DNA of 64,000 nucleotides from Diplonema japonicum. Lineage: Eukaryota; Euglenozoa; Diplonemea; Diplonemida; Diplonemidae. The translations under genes and the position numbers were made by a program. The notes under the pieces were generated by a model, which saw only the letters and a list, made by a program, of their open reading frames with translations, was not told the DNA's origin and made no database searches. Shown piece after piece: positions 1 through 8,696 of the stretch. Numbering within the stretch: the stretch's first letter is position 1; each line of letters begins with the position of its first letter. The stretch is from positions 717,177 to 781,176 of the forward strand of contig OZ025652.1 in assembly GCA_964019335.1 (NCBI GenBank), read 5' to 3'.

Positions 1-556
1 TAAAGCCAAGAATCCATTCTTTGGTTTCCTCCAGTATGCAGATCCATTTATTTTATTCTTTTTTTTTTTCTTCTTCTTGATTCTTTCGTTTTTCTGTCGT
101 GTTGTCTTCATTCACGTTAGGCCTCATAAATTACAGGAAGTTTTTTAAACAGAAAAAAATCCCAATAATCGGTTTGTTACCTCATGAACCAAATGACAAA
201 GAAGGGGTGAAACTACTTATTTACCACCCGGTATTAACTCTCGACCATTAAAATAGAGTTTTGAGTAAGGACTCCTTATTTATTGGTAAGAAAAAAAAAA
301 GCCATGATTTAAAAAAAAATCTCCCAAAACCCTTCTTGCTTTCCCTTCTTTTATTTCATTTCAGAATTAAAGAAAGAAAAAGAAAAAGAAGAACAAAGGG
401 GGAGGGGGGGGGGGGGGGGGCTCCCAAAGCTGCTACTTATTTAGTCTACTTAATGTGAACGATTCACGAAAACCCCTCCTTTTTTTATAAAAGCAAAGGG
501 AAAAGGGATGACGGGGAGAGTTTTTTTTTTTTTTTTTTCCCTCCTTTTTTTTTTGT
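1..556. other. Gene-free edge, homopolymer-rich
   Basis: No credible gene is visible. The stretch is dominated by A, T and G runs, including an uninterrupted G run near 402-420 and a T run near 522-538. On the minus strand it lies downstream of the last gene of the left array, so it may hold 3' processing signals. The short open frames here are low-complexity. Confidence 0.7.
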
Positions 557-1336
557 TCACATCATGAAGCAAGACCCGGCGTAGCAGCCCGCTTCGACCA
601 CAGGGTCTGCAACTGGGTTCTTTTTCTGACGCTTTTTAAGGAAGGAGAAAATGGTGTTTGCTTTGGGTGAGATATCAAGCGGCTGAGGAACGGGTGCAGT
701 GATGGGCTCTGACAAACCCTGAAGGGGTTCAAGAACAGGGAAGTCTAAAGCATCAACAACAGCAGGAAGGGGTGTGGGCTTGCGCAGCACTGGCGGGCAG
801 TCCACCGACGAAGCAGAAGAACTGCAAGACGACGTGGAGAGCGAGGCTTCGGCTAGGTCCTCCGTTGTCTCGTCGCAACCCAGCCCAAAGAAGAGTGTTG
901 ATATAGAGACCTCACAGTCCTTCCACCCATCGCTGGTGTGCAGCTGCCATGTTGTGCATTTGCTAGGATCCACCCCATCGTGGGGGTCGGTGCTCCTGAG
1001 GTATCCCCTCTGCGCCACCATGTCCTCCTCGCATTCTGCCAACATCCAGTACCCCTTCTTCCCGCCGTACAGTCTCCATGTCCCGTTGCACCACACGCAC
1101 TGGCTGTTGTATACGCACCCAGGGACTCTCTTGTACAGTCCTCCCCTGATGGCGAAGCCCTCTGTCTTCACAACTACCATCTCGGGGGCTACATCACATA
1201 TAAAGTCGCCTTCATAGCTGCTTCCTTCGTCACCCTCCCACCCGCTGCTCACATCGCTGTGTCCCGCCTCCTTCAGGAATTGCAGCGGGGGTGGCACACA
1301 CATGGCATGCATCCTCATGTCAGACATTGCGTACAT
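557..1336 (-). CDS. Unassigned protein, 259 aa
   Basis: I do not recognise a named family. The middle (about residues 65-145) looks like a compact domain rich in Trp, Gly, Tyr and Cys: a WRLYGGKKGYWML stretch, then GYLRSTDPHDG, then WQLHTSDGWKD. Similar short modules occur in uncharacterised protist proteins; that comparison is from memory and uncertain. A Ser-rich linker (SLSTSSCSSSASS) and a Pro-rich segment follow, then a basic stretch (FLKKRQKKN) near the C-terminus. The start is an ATG preceded by a pyrimidine-rich tract ending in CTAAAG. The next upstream gene lies about 190 bp away on the same strand. Confidence 0.6.
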   Translation of the reverse strand: MYAMSDMRMHAMCVPPPLQFLKEAGHSDVSSGWEGDEGSSYEGDFICDVAPEMVVVKTEGFAIRGGLYKRVPGCVYNSQCVWCNGTWRLYGGKKGYWMLAECEEDMVAQRGYLRSTDPHDGVDPSKCTTWQLHTSDGWKDCEVSISTLFFGLGCDETTEDLAEASLSTSSCSSSASSVDCPPVLRKPTPLPAVVDALDFPVLEPLQGLSEPITAPVPQPLDISPKANTIFSFLKKRQKKNPVADPVVEAGCYAGSCFMM

Positions 1337-1530
1337 TACCCTCCAACCCTTTCAAGCTTTAGATAGAGAGCAAAAAGAGGAAAAAAGGAAGAAGAAGAAG
1401 AAGAAAACACTAAAGGCATAGAAACGCCATACTCACAAAGTGTAAATGAAAGGGAGGGATAGCGGCACCAGGCTCGCTGATGGAGGAAAACTTGTTGGGA
1501 GGAACAAAACTAATATAACAGCTCTGCTTT

Positions 1531-1734
1531 TCACTGTTGGTGTGGGTCGTAGTGGGTGCTGGTCTGCGTGGAGGCATCCTGCTGCTGGAGTTCCCAGACC
1601 ATCGTGAACAGGTCGTTGAGCGCCTCGTAACGGTTGCCCCCTGTGGTGTTTTTAAGTATTTCGCACATACTCCTGCCTGCTCTGTTCTTCATTGTCTCCA
1701 TCACCTGCTCCAGCTCCTTCAGTGAATCGTGCAT
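1531..1734 (-). CDS. Small unassigned helical protein, 67 aa
   Basis: A short open frame on the same strand as its neighbours, in a 470 bp gap. The ATG-initiated product begins MHDSLKELEQVMETMKNRAG and looks helical and charged over about the first 50 residues, with a Gln/Thr-rich tail. An upstream extension exists only through a TTG codon, so the ATG at 1734 is preferred. The upstream coding region ends only about 70 bp away. It could be a small gene or a terminal exon. I do not recognise it. Confidence 0.4.
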   Translation of the reverse strand: MHDSLKELEQVMETMKNRAGRSMCEILKNTTGGNRYEALNDLFTMVWELQQQDASTQTSTHYDPHQQ

Positions 1735-1804
1735 TTTTGCCTCTTTTTTTTTGATCACCTTCATATGGATGAGCATGATACACAAGAAGGAACTGTATGA
1801 ACCA

Positions 1805-2524
1805 CTATTTCAAGGCAAGGCCCAAGGCGTCCTGCACCTTTCTGTTGGTTAGAAGGAAGTGTACACGCTGCTCTGTGTGCTGGAGGATCTTCTCTTCGGT
1901 TGCTTTGGCGGATATCTCCACTGCGGAGAACCACCTGAGAGCGTCGTAGTCTTTGCAGGCATCGGAGAGCGTGGGTGTGAGCGGGGAACATAATACATAG
2001 GTGCTCTGCAAGCAGCTCGCTTCTGGGGATGCGGGGGGGTTGGAGTATGTGCTGATCGACGGCAGGCTGCTGAGGGACCCCTCCGGAAGGGACAGGCACG
2101 TGCTCTCCACATGCCGGAGTGCAGTAGCAGGCGGGTCTCGTGTCGAGTAGTCACAACGCATCGATAGCTCGGAGTAGTAGCCACTACTCTCCCACTGGCT
2201 TTTTTTGGGCACATGACCGAGTAGGATCTCCAGCCCCGTCTCCCCCTGCCGCAACAGAAACAGTGCCACACCGCCCACCTTGCAGCTTGGCTTGAATACA
2301 ATGGTTCTGCTGGGTGCTTTCTCCGTCGTTTTTTCTTTTGTCCTCACACGCGTCGCCTTCTTCTTTCCATTGTTTTCAGAGACATCAAACCACACCGCTG
2401 TACCCACTCGCACTTTCATCTCTTTACTACATTCACTTCCGTGGAAAAAAACCTCCTCCCCCTCCCCGTACTTTATGAACCCGAAGCCTCTGTCCTCAAC
2501 CCACCTTTCGATTGAGCCTTTCAT
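1805..2524 (-). CDS. Cold-shock domain protein fused to a degenerate Nudix-like domain, 239 aa
   Basis: Residues 1-65 form a cold-shock domain: KGSIERWVEDRGFGFI carries the RNP1-like GFGFI, followed by EEVFFHGSE (RNP2-like VFFH). Cold-shock domains bind single-stranded RNA or DNA. From about residue 80 the chain resembles the start of a Nudix fold (VGGVALFLLR, then LEILLGHVPKKSQWE and a Gly-Tyr-Tyr segment). The Nudix box is degenerate: where REUxEE is expected the sequence reads ALRHVEST. Hydrolysis is therefore doubtful and an RNA-associated scaffold role is possible (inference). The rest is Ser/Pro-rich with a helical end. The start was placed at MKGSIERW because a CATTTACTCAG acceptor-like site lies 9 bp upstream; an open extension of 26 codons upstream has no domain content. 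Confidence 0.75.
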   Translation of the reverse strand: MKGSIERWVEDRGFGFIKYGEGEEVFFHGSECSKEMKVRVGTAVWFDVSENNGKKKATRVRTKEKTTEKAPSRTIVFKPSCKVGGVALFLLRQGETGLEILLGHVPKKSQWESSGYYSELSMRCDYSTRDPPATALRHVESTCLSLPEGSLSSLPSISTYSNPPASPEASCLQSTYVLCSPLTPTLSDACKDYDALRWFSAVEISAKATEEKILQHTEQRVHFLLTNRKVQDALGLALK

Positions 2525-2699
2525 TGCAAGCACCTGAGTAAATGAGGTGTAGCAGGCGTTAAAAGTGTGTAGGCAAGACCCACACCAATAAAGAGCCACC
2601 ACTTGCAGAGTGGTGTGTCGTTACGCAGCTACCGTGGCAGCCACAAGATTCAAAAAAAACCGGGTGAATCACTGTTTTAACGATAAATTATAGTACAGG

Positions 2700-3636
2700 T
2701 TAGGCCTCCGTCACGAGCGCGGAGGCATAGCTCACTGAGGAGTCATGGACAGACTCGCACTTGCTCGACTGGCTGTAGTGCACAAAGTTAAGGTTGTAGC
2801 GTTTAGAAGAAGCCGCCATGGCATTGAGGAGGACTGTGATGGGGGAGCGCCCACATATGGTATTTTCTGTTTTTTCGAAGTACTTGGCGAGTCCGTTGCG
2901 ATCCTGCTTCTCCATGAGCTCCATGCCTGCGTGGTCCATCGCTATGACCGCGTCACCAATTAGGGGGTACGTGGACTTCTCATAATGGTATGTGTACCTG
3001 AACCTGCTCCCCCAATGACAGAAATCACTGCTGATCACGAACCTCGTCCCAGGATCATCGAAGTACGGGGCAAGCAGCCTCCCGTACGAGGCAGCACCCT
3101 CCTCGTCCAGCATGCCTACCACCATGGGCACGATAGTTGCATCTGTTCCCTTTAACAACTGCGAAAGGAATGGCATTTGCAATTCAATCGAGTGTTCCTC
3201 AACATCAGTCTCCTGGTTGAGGTACTTGATGGACAGGCCCATCTTCGCTGCATCACTGATTAGCTTCTCATTCACAGCAGTGTCCACCTGCACGTTGCTG
3301 ATAGGACCATCCCATGTGCGGAACGAGGTCAGCCTTACATCAGGAAAGTAAGCCCTGTGTGAAGGGCCTAGCACGAACACTTTGTTTACTCCATGCATGT
3401 TGCCACTCAACCCTTTGAACCCATGAGATGCCGTGAGCCCTGAATAAGAAAGCCCTGCATGCGGGGAGATAATGGCCTTCACCTTTCCATTGTCCTCCAC
3501 GCTCGCCTTCTCCAGCAGGCTGCTGATCTCCCTGTTGTGACTGGCGTGTTTTTTTTTTCCAGACATACCTTCCCAACTCTGCTTTGTCCCCAGAGTACCA
3601 CGATCCTGCATGTGAGGCTGCACGACGCACGCTCAT
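2700..3636 (-). CDS. MEMO1: MEMO1 family protein, two exons, 299 aa
   Basis: MEMO proteins share the fold of class III extradiol dioxygenases; a copper-dependent redox role and a role in cell motility are reported in animals. Exon 1 (3569-3636) encodes MSVRRAASHAGSWYSGDK, matching the conserved MEMO N-terminus. Exon 2 (2700-3531) carries the family hallmarks IISPHAG, LGPSHRAYFP, ISSDFCHWG and ICGRSPI, so the two conserved His and the Cys are all present. The 37 nt intron (3532-3568) starts GTATGT, ends CACAACAG and splits an Arg codon; splicing restores frame exactly. Total length is close to the human protein (297 aa). Without the intron the N-terminus would appear frameshifted. The start is the first ATG after a CCCGCAG site. 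Confidence 0.93.
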
Positions 3637-3733
3637 GTTACCTATTGTCACCGTCTGCGGGAATGGTTAGAAGGCGGGAAGTGTTGGAAATTAAATAAAC
3701 ACAGGTCTAATCTATGCTACAACAAAACAGCAA

Positions 3734-4387
3734 CTAGCTCGGTATTCTAGGTGGGGGCAATAGTTCTGGCTGAGGGAGCACCGCAGGACAGCGTATCGCA
3801 GGGCTGATTGACTGGGGCACTGGGTAGGTCTTCGCCTCAGGCGGCGAGACAACGGCGTGAACGGGGTACGATATACGAGGTGGTGTAGGGACAACCGGGA
3901 CGGGAACAGTCTCACCAGGTCTCGGCGCAAGGGACCAGTGCAATGTTGGGCGGTGTCTTGCGGGTGACAATGGAGCGGAAGGAGGCGCTGTTTGGGTTGT
4001 TATGGGCTGCCTTTCTTTTAGGATGTCGGTAACAAGTGGTCTGAGCGGCAGTTGGGGCGGGAGAGACGAGGAGAGTAATGCTTGAGAGGGCACTGGGACA
4101 GGAACAAGAGGAGGTGATAGTTGTTGGCTAGCTTCATCAGCGTTTTTTGCCCGCCCTGGTACTGCCCCCGCTTCGAGTTGTGTAATTCTTTGCAGAGCTA
4201 TGTTCAACATCCTTTCTAAATTCGCTACACGCTCTTCGCATCTGCACGTCCCTTGACACTGTGCCGGCAATGCACCATCGATGACGTGAACACCAACATG
4301 GGCACTGCCCATCCCCCCAGGACCCATTGCCCTTAGCTCCGGTCCTGGCTGGAGCACTTCATGTCGCTGCTTGTGGCTGTCCCACAT
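3734..4387 (-). CDS. Unassigned proline-rich protein with a short coiled coil, 217 aa
   Basis: Not recognised. The N-terminal third has a CxC pair (GTCRCEE) running into an amphipathic helix of about 25 residues (VANLERMLNIALQRITQLE), a likely dimerisation coiled coil. The remaining 130 residues are Pro/Val/Ser-rich and probably disordered (VPVPVPSQ, VPVPVVPTPP). The ATG is preceded by two acceptor-like sites, CCCCGTAG and CACCTCAG. The MEMO1 gene starts 97 bp downstream and the next upstream gene ends 156 bp away. Confidence 0.6.
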   Translation of the reverse strand: MWDSHKQRHEVLQPGPELRAMGPGGMGSAHVGVHVIDGALPAQCQGTCRCEERVANLERMLNIALQRITQLEAGAVPGRAKNADEASQQLSPPLVPVPVPSQALLSSSLPPQLPLRPLVTDILKERQPITTQTAPPSAPLSPARHRPTLHWSLAPRPGETVPVPVVPTPPRISYPVHAVVSPPEAKTYPVPQSISPAIRCPAVLPQPELLPPPRIPS

Positions 4388-4543
4388 TGCCTGAGGTGGG
4401 GTATGCTACGGGGAAAAAAACACAACAGATAAAAGTAATAACTTACAAAACATAATCATATACAATACTACAAATATAGCACAAGCACAAGCACAGGCAC
4501 AGACACAGGTCTACAAGTTGTAATGTCGTGCATGCCTCCCAGC

Positions 4544-5536
4544 CTAAAGGTAAGTCTTGTCGTCGATACTATGCGGCACGCTGTACTGAGGTCGTGCTTG
4601 CAGTGTCTGTCCCTGTACTGTATTGCCGTAGAGCCTCTCCACGACATCCTCGTTGAGGTCGAGGCGTGCGGCAAATTGCGAGATACAAGGATTGTGTGCT
4701 TGGAATATGTCCTCCTCTGTCTGGTTCTTCAGGAATGTCTTGAGCCTTGCTTGTTGCGACCTGTCCATTAAAGAGTCCGCGTGCGTGTAGTTGGGCCCGC
4801 CTATGCCACGGTGTTTCTCTGCGAGTCTTGCCGACCTGCTGTTGATCTCCGGTTTAAAGACACACTCGCTAAGGTCACTGATAACCTGTTGTTCATAAGC
4901 ACTCTGTCGCTTGAGGTTTTTCGCTTTAGCATCTGCACTGTCCTTTGCTTTGCCGATAGTCATTTTCCCCATCTTTGTAATCTTCGGTTTAAAGGAATAG
5001 GCCTTCGCCTCGGCATCTGCTGCCAATGCAGCTGCTTGAGTGGCAGCCTCCAGGTCTCGTTTCTTCTGCTCCGTCCTCTGCTGTGCCCTGATGTGGATGG
5101 GTATGCTGTATGTCTTGCTCGAAGCTGACTTTGAGATGGTGGGTTTTTCCTTGCAGTGCTTCATCTCTGCAGTGATGGCTTTCTCGCGCAATGCTTCTCT
5201 ACGCTGCTCTGACAGTTTTCCTTTCTGCAGCAGCTGCTCGTGGAAGGGCACAGGGCGTTCAGGGGAGGCGGTAGGGACTTCGTCTTCGTACTCAAAATCA
5301 AGTGCTGTGACTGGCGAAGCAGGCGCCGAAGGCGCACCAGTGGGTGTGACACTGGGCGTGTGAACATTCTTGCCAGAGAAGGAGGGCAGTGATCTGTGCC
5401 CCGTAAGTGCTGCCCTGGCGGAGTACACGTGCCTAGGTGACGAGGGATAGGCAGTAGCTGGCGTCTTCGTGCTGACTGGTGAAGGGGGAGCACGAGTCTT
5501 CCTTGGTGTTGTCCCGTATGAGGAAGCGAGTGGCAT
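4544..5536 (-). CDS. Protein with repeated F-x-P-x-I motifs, 330 aa, possibly cytoskeletal
   Basis: The first 85 residues are Ser/Thr/Pro-rich and probably disordered. The rest is basic and helical with spaced motifs of the type F-x-P-x-I followed by S/R residues: CKEKPTISKSAS, YSFKPKITKMGK and CVFKPEINSRSARLAE. Motifs of this form recur in coiled-coil proteins of flagellated protists, and a microtubule or flagellum association is a reasonable guess, not a demonstrated fact. The start ATG follows a textbook acceptor-like site (TTTTTTTCAG) about 50 bp upstream. The neighbouring gene begins 87 bp from its 5' end. Confidence 0.65.
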   Translation of the reverse strand: MPLASSYGTTPRKTRAPPSPVSTKTPATAYPSSPRHVYSARAALTGHRSLPSFSGKNVHTPSVTPTGAPSAPASPVTALDFEYEDEVPTASPERPVPFHEQLLQKGKLSEQRREALREKAITAEMKHCKEKPTISKSASSKTYSIPIHIRAQQRTEQKKRDLEAATQAAALAADAEAKAYSFKPKITKMGKMTIGKAKDSADAKAKNLKRQSAYEQQVISDLSECVFKPEINSRSARLAEKHRGIGGPNYTHADSLMDRSQQARLKTFLKNQTEEDIFQAHNPCISQFAARLDLNEDVVERLYGNTVQGQTLQARPQYSVPHSIDDKTYL

Positions 5537-5623
5537 GGTGTTAGTCCCTTGATATGAAATTGTATGTGCGCTATCTGAAAAAAACGAAAACTTAACTGGT
5601 ACAATCTAATAGCTTGAATAGTA

Positions 5624-6547
5624 TTAACAGCTCCTGTGTGCGTGGAACAATGGGCGGTACCGTTGCGGCTGCCCCTGCTCGCTCCCTTTCACATGTTCTT
5701 GGTTGCGTTCTTTTTGTTCAAACTCCTGTTCGTTTTCTTGTCCGTCAGTCAAGCTCAGGCCTTGGTCACTGTCTGTGTATTGGGTGTCTTCAGGGATGGC
5801 AGTTTGTTGGGGTTCTGTTTGTTGCGATGCCGTCTCTAGCGTGGTATCGAAGTTCTTCGCGCACCTCACCTGAGAGCTCCAGTCAAGGCCTACAACGAAT
5901 GGTAGCTCGGCGGAGTGCGCTGCAAGCCACGTTGACCATTTCTCACATGCAGCACTGAGCAGTTCCTCCACAAGACCAGAATCTGTGCCTGATGCGTACT
6001 CCAGTGACGAGTAGTACGTAAGTGTCACGCTGTGGAATTTTTTCACAAGCGAAACGTCTTCGCCCCGCCCAGTACTCCAGCTGTCGAACAGCTCCAGGAC
6101 CATCTCCTCTATGACGCACGAGTAGTAGTAGTATGCCAGAGACAAGTACTTCGGGTTGGGGCTCTCCTCTGCTTCTAGCTTTGCTATCGCTTTCTGTGAT
6201 GCCTTTAACACTTCCACTCTGGGTACACCAGGGATGGACCTCAGGGCGGTCACCATATTCACAGCAATGGTACACGAGTTCGGGGAGATAGCTTCAGACT
6301 CCAGCAGTAGCTCGTACGCTAGTTGAGGTTTGTTCTTTCTCTGCGCAAACATTGCTTGCCGCTCTAAACATTGGCGCATTGCCTCCACTTCCCATTCTTC
6401 ATCGCAACCCATCACCTGCCCCACTATCTCACCCACGACCTCTTCTGCACCGTCGAAGTCCCCATCGGCCACCAGCGTTGCCACCAAGTCTGCTTTCTGA
6501 TCTATCTCATCTTTGCTCAGCATTCCTAAGTTGCTTAGCGTGTGCAT
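5624..6547 (-). CDS. Unassigned helical-repeat protein, 307 aa
   Basis: The first 230 residues are predicted helical with TPR-like spacing (for example ERQAMFAQRKNKPQLAYELL and a YLSLAYYYYSCVIEEMV block), but no repeat is clear enough to name. The last 80 residues are Gln/Glu-rich and probably disordered. The ATG is only 35 bp downstream of the NASP stop codon, one of the tightest spacings in the window. It therefore probably shares a primary transcript with NASP. An out-of-frame ATG lies 16 bp upstream; the downstream in-frame Met of GMLSKDEID is an alternative start. Confidence 0.6.
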   Translation of the reverse strand: MHTLSNLGMLSKDEIDQKADLVATLVADGDFDGAEEVVGEIVGQVMGCDEEWEVEAMRQCLERQAMFAQRKNKPQLAYELLLESEAISPNSCTIAVNMVTALRSIPGVPRVEVLKASQKAIAKLEAEESPNPKYLSLAYYYYSCVIEEMVLELFDSWSTGRGEDVSLVKKFHSVTLTYYSSLEYASGTDSGLVEELLSAACEKWSTWLAAHSAELPFVVGLDWSSQVRCAKNFDTTLETASQQTEPQQTAIPEDTQYTDSDQGLSLTDGQENEQEFEQKERNQEHVKGSEQGQPQRYRPLFHAHRSC

Positions 6548-6582
6548 GATACAACAACTCCATCAACAGTACAAGTAACAAT

Positions 6583-7536
6583 CTAAGGTGTGGGTTGTGC
6601 AGTAGCGACTTTGCGCTTCTTCTTCGGCTGCAGCACATTGACAGGCGTGTCGGGTGACTGTGTTGTTAAGTACTGTTACCCTTCTTTCATACATTGTTGC
6701 TATTCAGTGTGTGGGTCCCGACAGTGGCGTTCTTCGCCTCTTCCTGGACTTGCTGGAAATCGGTGTCGCAGTCTTCAAAAAGAAGCTGAATAGCTTCTAT
6801 CCTATCTATGTTGGCAGCTTCGTCCTTCCTCAAGATGACCAATGCCTTCTCGCACACTTTCTTTGCCTCTTCAATCTTCTCACCATACCGCAATGCCTGT
6901 TGGTGTACTGTGATTGTTTGCTCATACCATTGCCTGGCAGCCAAGGGCTGTCGCCATCTTTATTTCGTCCTCTGGTTTTTTGTTAAGCAACTCTACAGCG
7001 GCAGCATAGCAGTCAGCGGACATTTCGAAATTGTTCATCTCATGAAGACACTCACCTAGTGCGTTATGGCATTCGACATATAAGGTGGCCTGCTCCGGGT
7101 TGTCCTTCAAACCCAACCTCGCAGCGTTGAAAACAGCATAGGCAAGACACAGGGGACTTTCGTCCATTTGTTTCTCAAGAGGACCCATATCCTCGGTATC
7201 CTCATTAGCGTCCTTAGCTTCTGTGCTGCACTTCATTGCGGCATCTGCTTGCTTCTCAGCTTCTTCAAGCACAGCAGCATCCGGATTGAGGATATCCTGT
7301 GTGGTCTGGTGCTCCCTCAGCAGTGTCAGCCCGTACTCGAAGTAAACCTTCGCCAGCTTCGGACTTGTCTCGCCATGAAGTTTCGTCAACTTTGCCAGAG
7401 CCCCTGAAATTTTGCTTGCTGCGTCTTGATACTCACCTTCCTCGCGCAAATCAACTCCCTCCTGAGCCTCCTTCAGCGCGCCTGCTTCGTCAATGACCTC
7501 TGCTTCTTTGGAGACCTTCTCATGTGCCTGGTCCAT
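6583..7536 (-). CDS. NASP: NASP/SHNi-TPR family histone chaperone, three exons, 295 aa
   Basis: NASP proteins bind histone H3-H4 (and H1) and deliver them in the nucleus. Exon 1 (6928-7536) encodes TPR-like helices with the family pattern of an acidic, alanine-rich first repeat (KISGALAKLTKLHGE, then AKVYFEYGLTLL), an acidic insert (EAKDANEDTEDMG) and a later repeat (ALGECLHEMNNFEMSADCY). Exon 2 (6693-6896) continues with QALRYGEKIEEAKKV-type helices. Exon 3 (6583-6657) ends the protein with PKKKRKV, a classical monopartite nuclear localisation signal. Introns of 31 nt (6897-6927) and 35 nt (6658-6692) both start GTATGA and end in ACAG; both are phase 0 and splicing removes an early stop each time. 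The start follows an ACGCAG site. The exon 3 assignment is my own reading; the nuclear signal in frame makes it convincing. Confidence 0.82.
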
Positions 7537-7664
7537 TTTGTCTGCGTGTGCTACTTACTTTGTTGTGAGCAGAAAAAAGAAAGAAATCATAAAAATGATG
7601 GTTGGGACACGGGACATAACTGACTATGAAAGACAAGGTGGTTGGGGTGGGGAATTAAACACTC

Positions 7665-8089
7665 CTATTTCTTCTTACCCTTGGCCTTCTCCTTGCGCTC
7701 CTTAAGCTCCTTCATGGCGGCAGCCTTCGCGGCACTGCGGTCAGCGGGACGCTCAGACTTCTTCTTCTGGAGGGACTCGTAGTCCATGTTGGAGTACCCA
7801 CGGACGGTGGTCTTCTTGCTGCGGCGGGCACGACGGCGCTGCATCTCCTCTTGGGTACCCTGTGGTGTGGTGAAACAATAAACTCACTTCATACCTTCTT
7901 CATGGTACGCCTGTAGGCAATGGTCCAGGCAACCTTCCTGGGGTTCCTCTTCCTCAGGAACAGGCTGCAAGCCTTGGCGGACACGAAGGGAAGCACAGGC
8001 TTGGTAGACACCACCATGGAGGGCACGTAACGCTTACCGTGACCCGGGTGGATGGGGAGACCAGAGAACGAGCAGGTATCCTTCTTCAT
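7665..8089 (-). CDS. RPL24: 60S ribosomal protein eL24, copy 1, two exons, 129 aa
   Basis: Large-subunit ribosomal protein of the eL24 family. Exon 1 (7895-8089) encodes the conserved MKKDTCSFSG, IHPGHGKRYV and FLRKRNPRKVAWT segments. Exon 2 (7665-7859) encodes the basic tail, starting GTQEEMQRRRARRSKKT and ending in KGKKK. The 35 nt intron (7860-7894) reads GTATGA to CCACAG at phase 0. The start follows a CTCATCACAG site and a GGTTAG site. It stands in tandem with a second copy 99 bp upstream whose protein product appears identical; only the introns and spacers differ. Confidence 0.95.
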
Positions 8090-8188
8090 TTTGTTGAACT
8101 AACCTGATGCAATACCCTGTGATGAGAGTTGGCAGTTTGAATAGTTAAAAGTAATTTAAAGAAAAATCAGCTATGAGGATCAACCACT

Positions 8189-8618
8189 CTATTTCTTCTT
8201 ACCCTTGGCCTTCTCCTTGCGCTCCTTAAGCTCCTTCATGGCGGCAGCCTTCGCGGCGCTGCGGTCAGCGGGACGCTCAGACTTCTTCTTCTGGAGGGAC
8301 TCGTAGTCCATGTTGGAGTACCCACGGACGGTGGTCTTCTTGCTGCGGCGGGCACGACGGCGCTGCATCTCCTCTTGGGTACCCTGTGTGGTGTGTACTT
8401 ATGGATCAAGCTTCATTTTATACCTTCTTCATGGTACGCCTGTAGGCGATGGTCCAGGCAACCTTCCTGGGGTTCCTCTTCCTCAGGAACAGGCTGCAAG
8501 CCTTGGCGGACACGAAGGGAAGCACAGGCTTGGTAGACACCACCATGGAGGGCACGTAACGCTTACCGTGACCCGGGTGGATGGGGAGACCAGAGAACGA
8601 GCAGGTATCCTTCTTCAT
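8189..8618 (-). CDS. RPL24: 60S ribosomal protein eL24, copy 2, two exons, 129 aa
   Basis: Same product as the neighbouring copy: exon 1 is 8424-8618, exon 2 is 8189-8383. The exons differ from copy 1 only by a few silent changes (for example ggcaatgg versus ggcgatgg). The intron (8384-8423) is 40 nt instead of 35, unrelated in its middle, and has the single variant 5' splice site of the set, GTATAA. The pair looks like a tandem duplication kept uniform by gene conversion in the exons. An acceptor-like TTAAACAG followed by TTTTTAG lies just upstream of the ATG. Confidence 0.95.
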
Positions 8619-8696
8619 TTTTCTTTTCTAAAAATCTGTTTAAACAATATACTTAATCAAGGTGAAGAAAGGGATAATACTTAATGCCCACACTGC

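Noticed and set aside
774-1366. Overlapping plus-strand frames of 142-147 codons
   Set aside because: Antisense to the minus-strand gene at 557-1336 and without family features; all supported genes here are on the minus strand.
3540-3640. MEMO1 as a frameshifted pseudogene
   Set aside because: A 37 nt intron with the same ends as the other introns restores the conserved N-terminus exactly.
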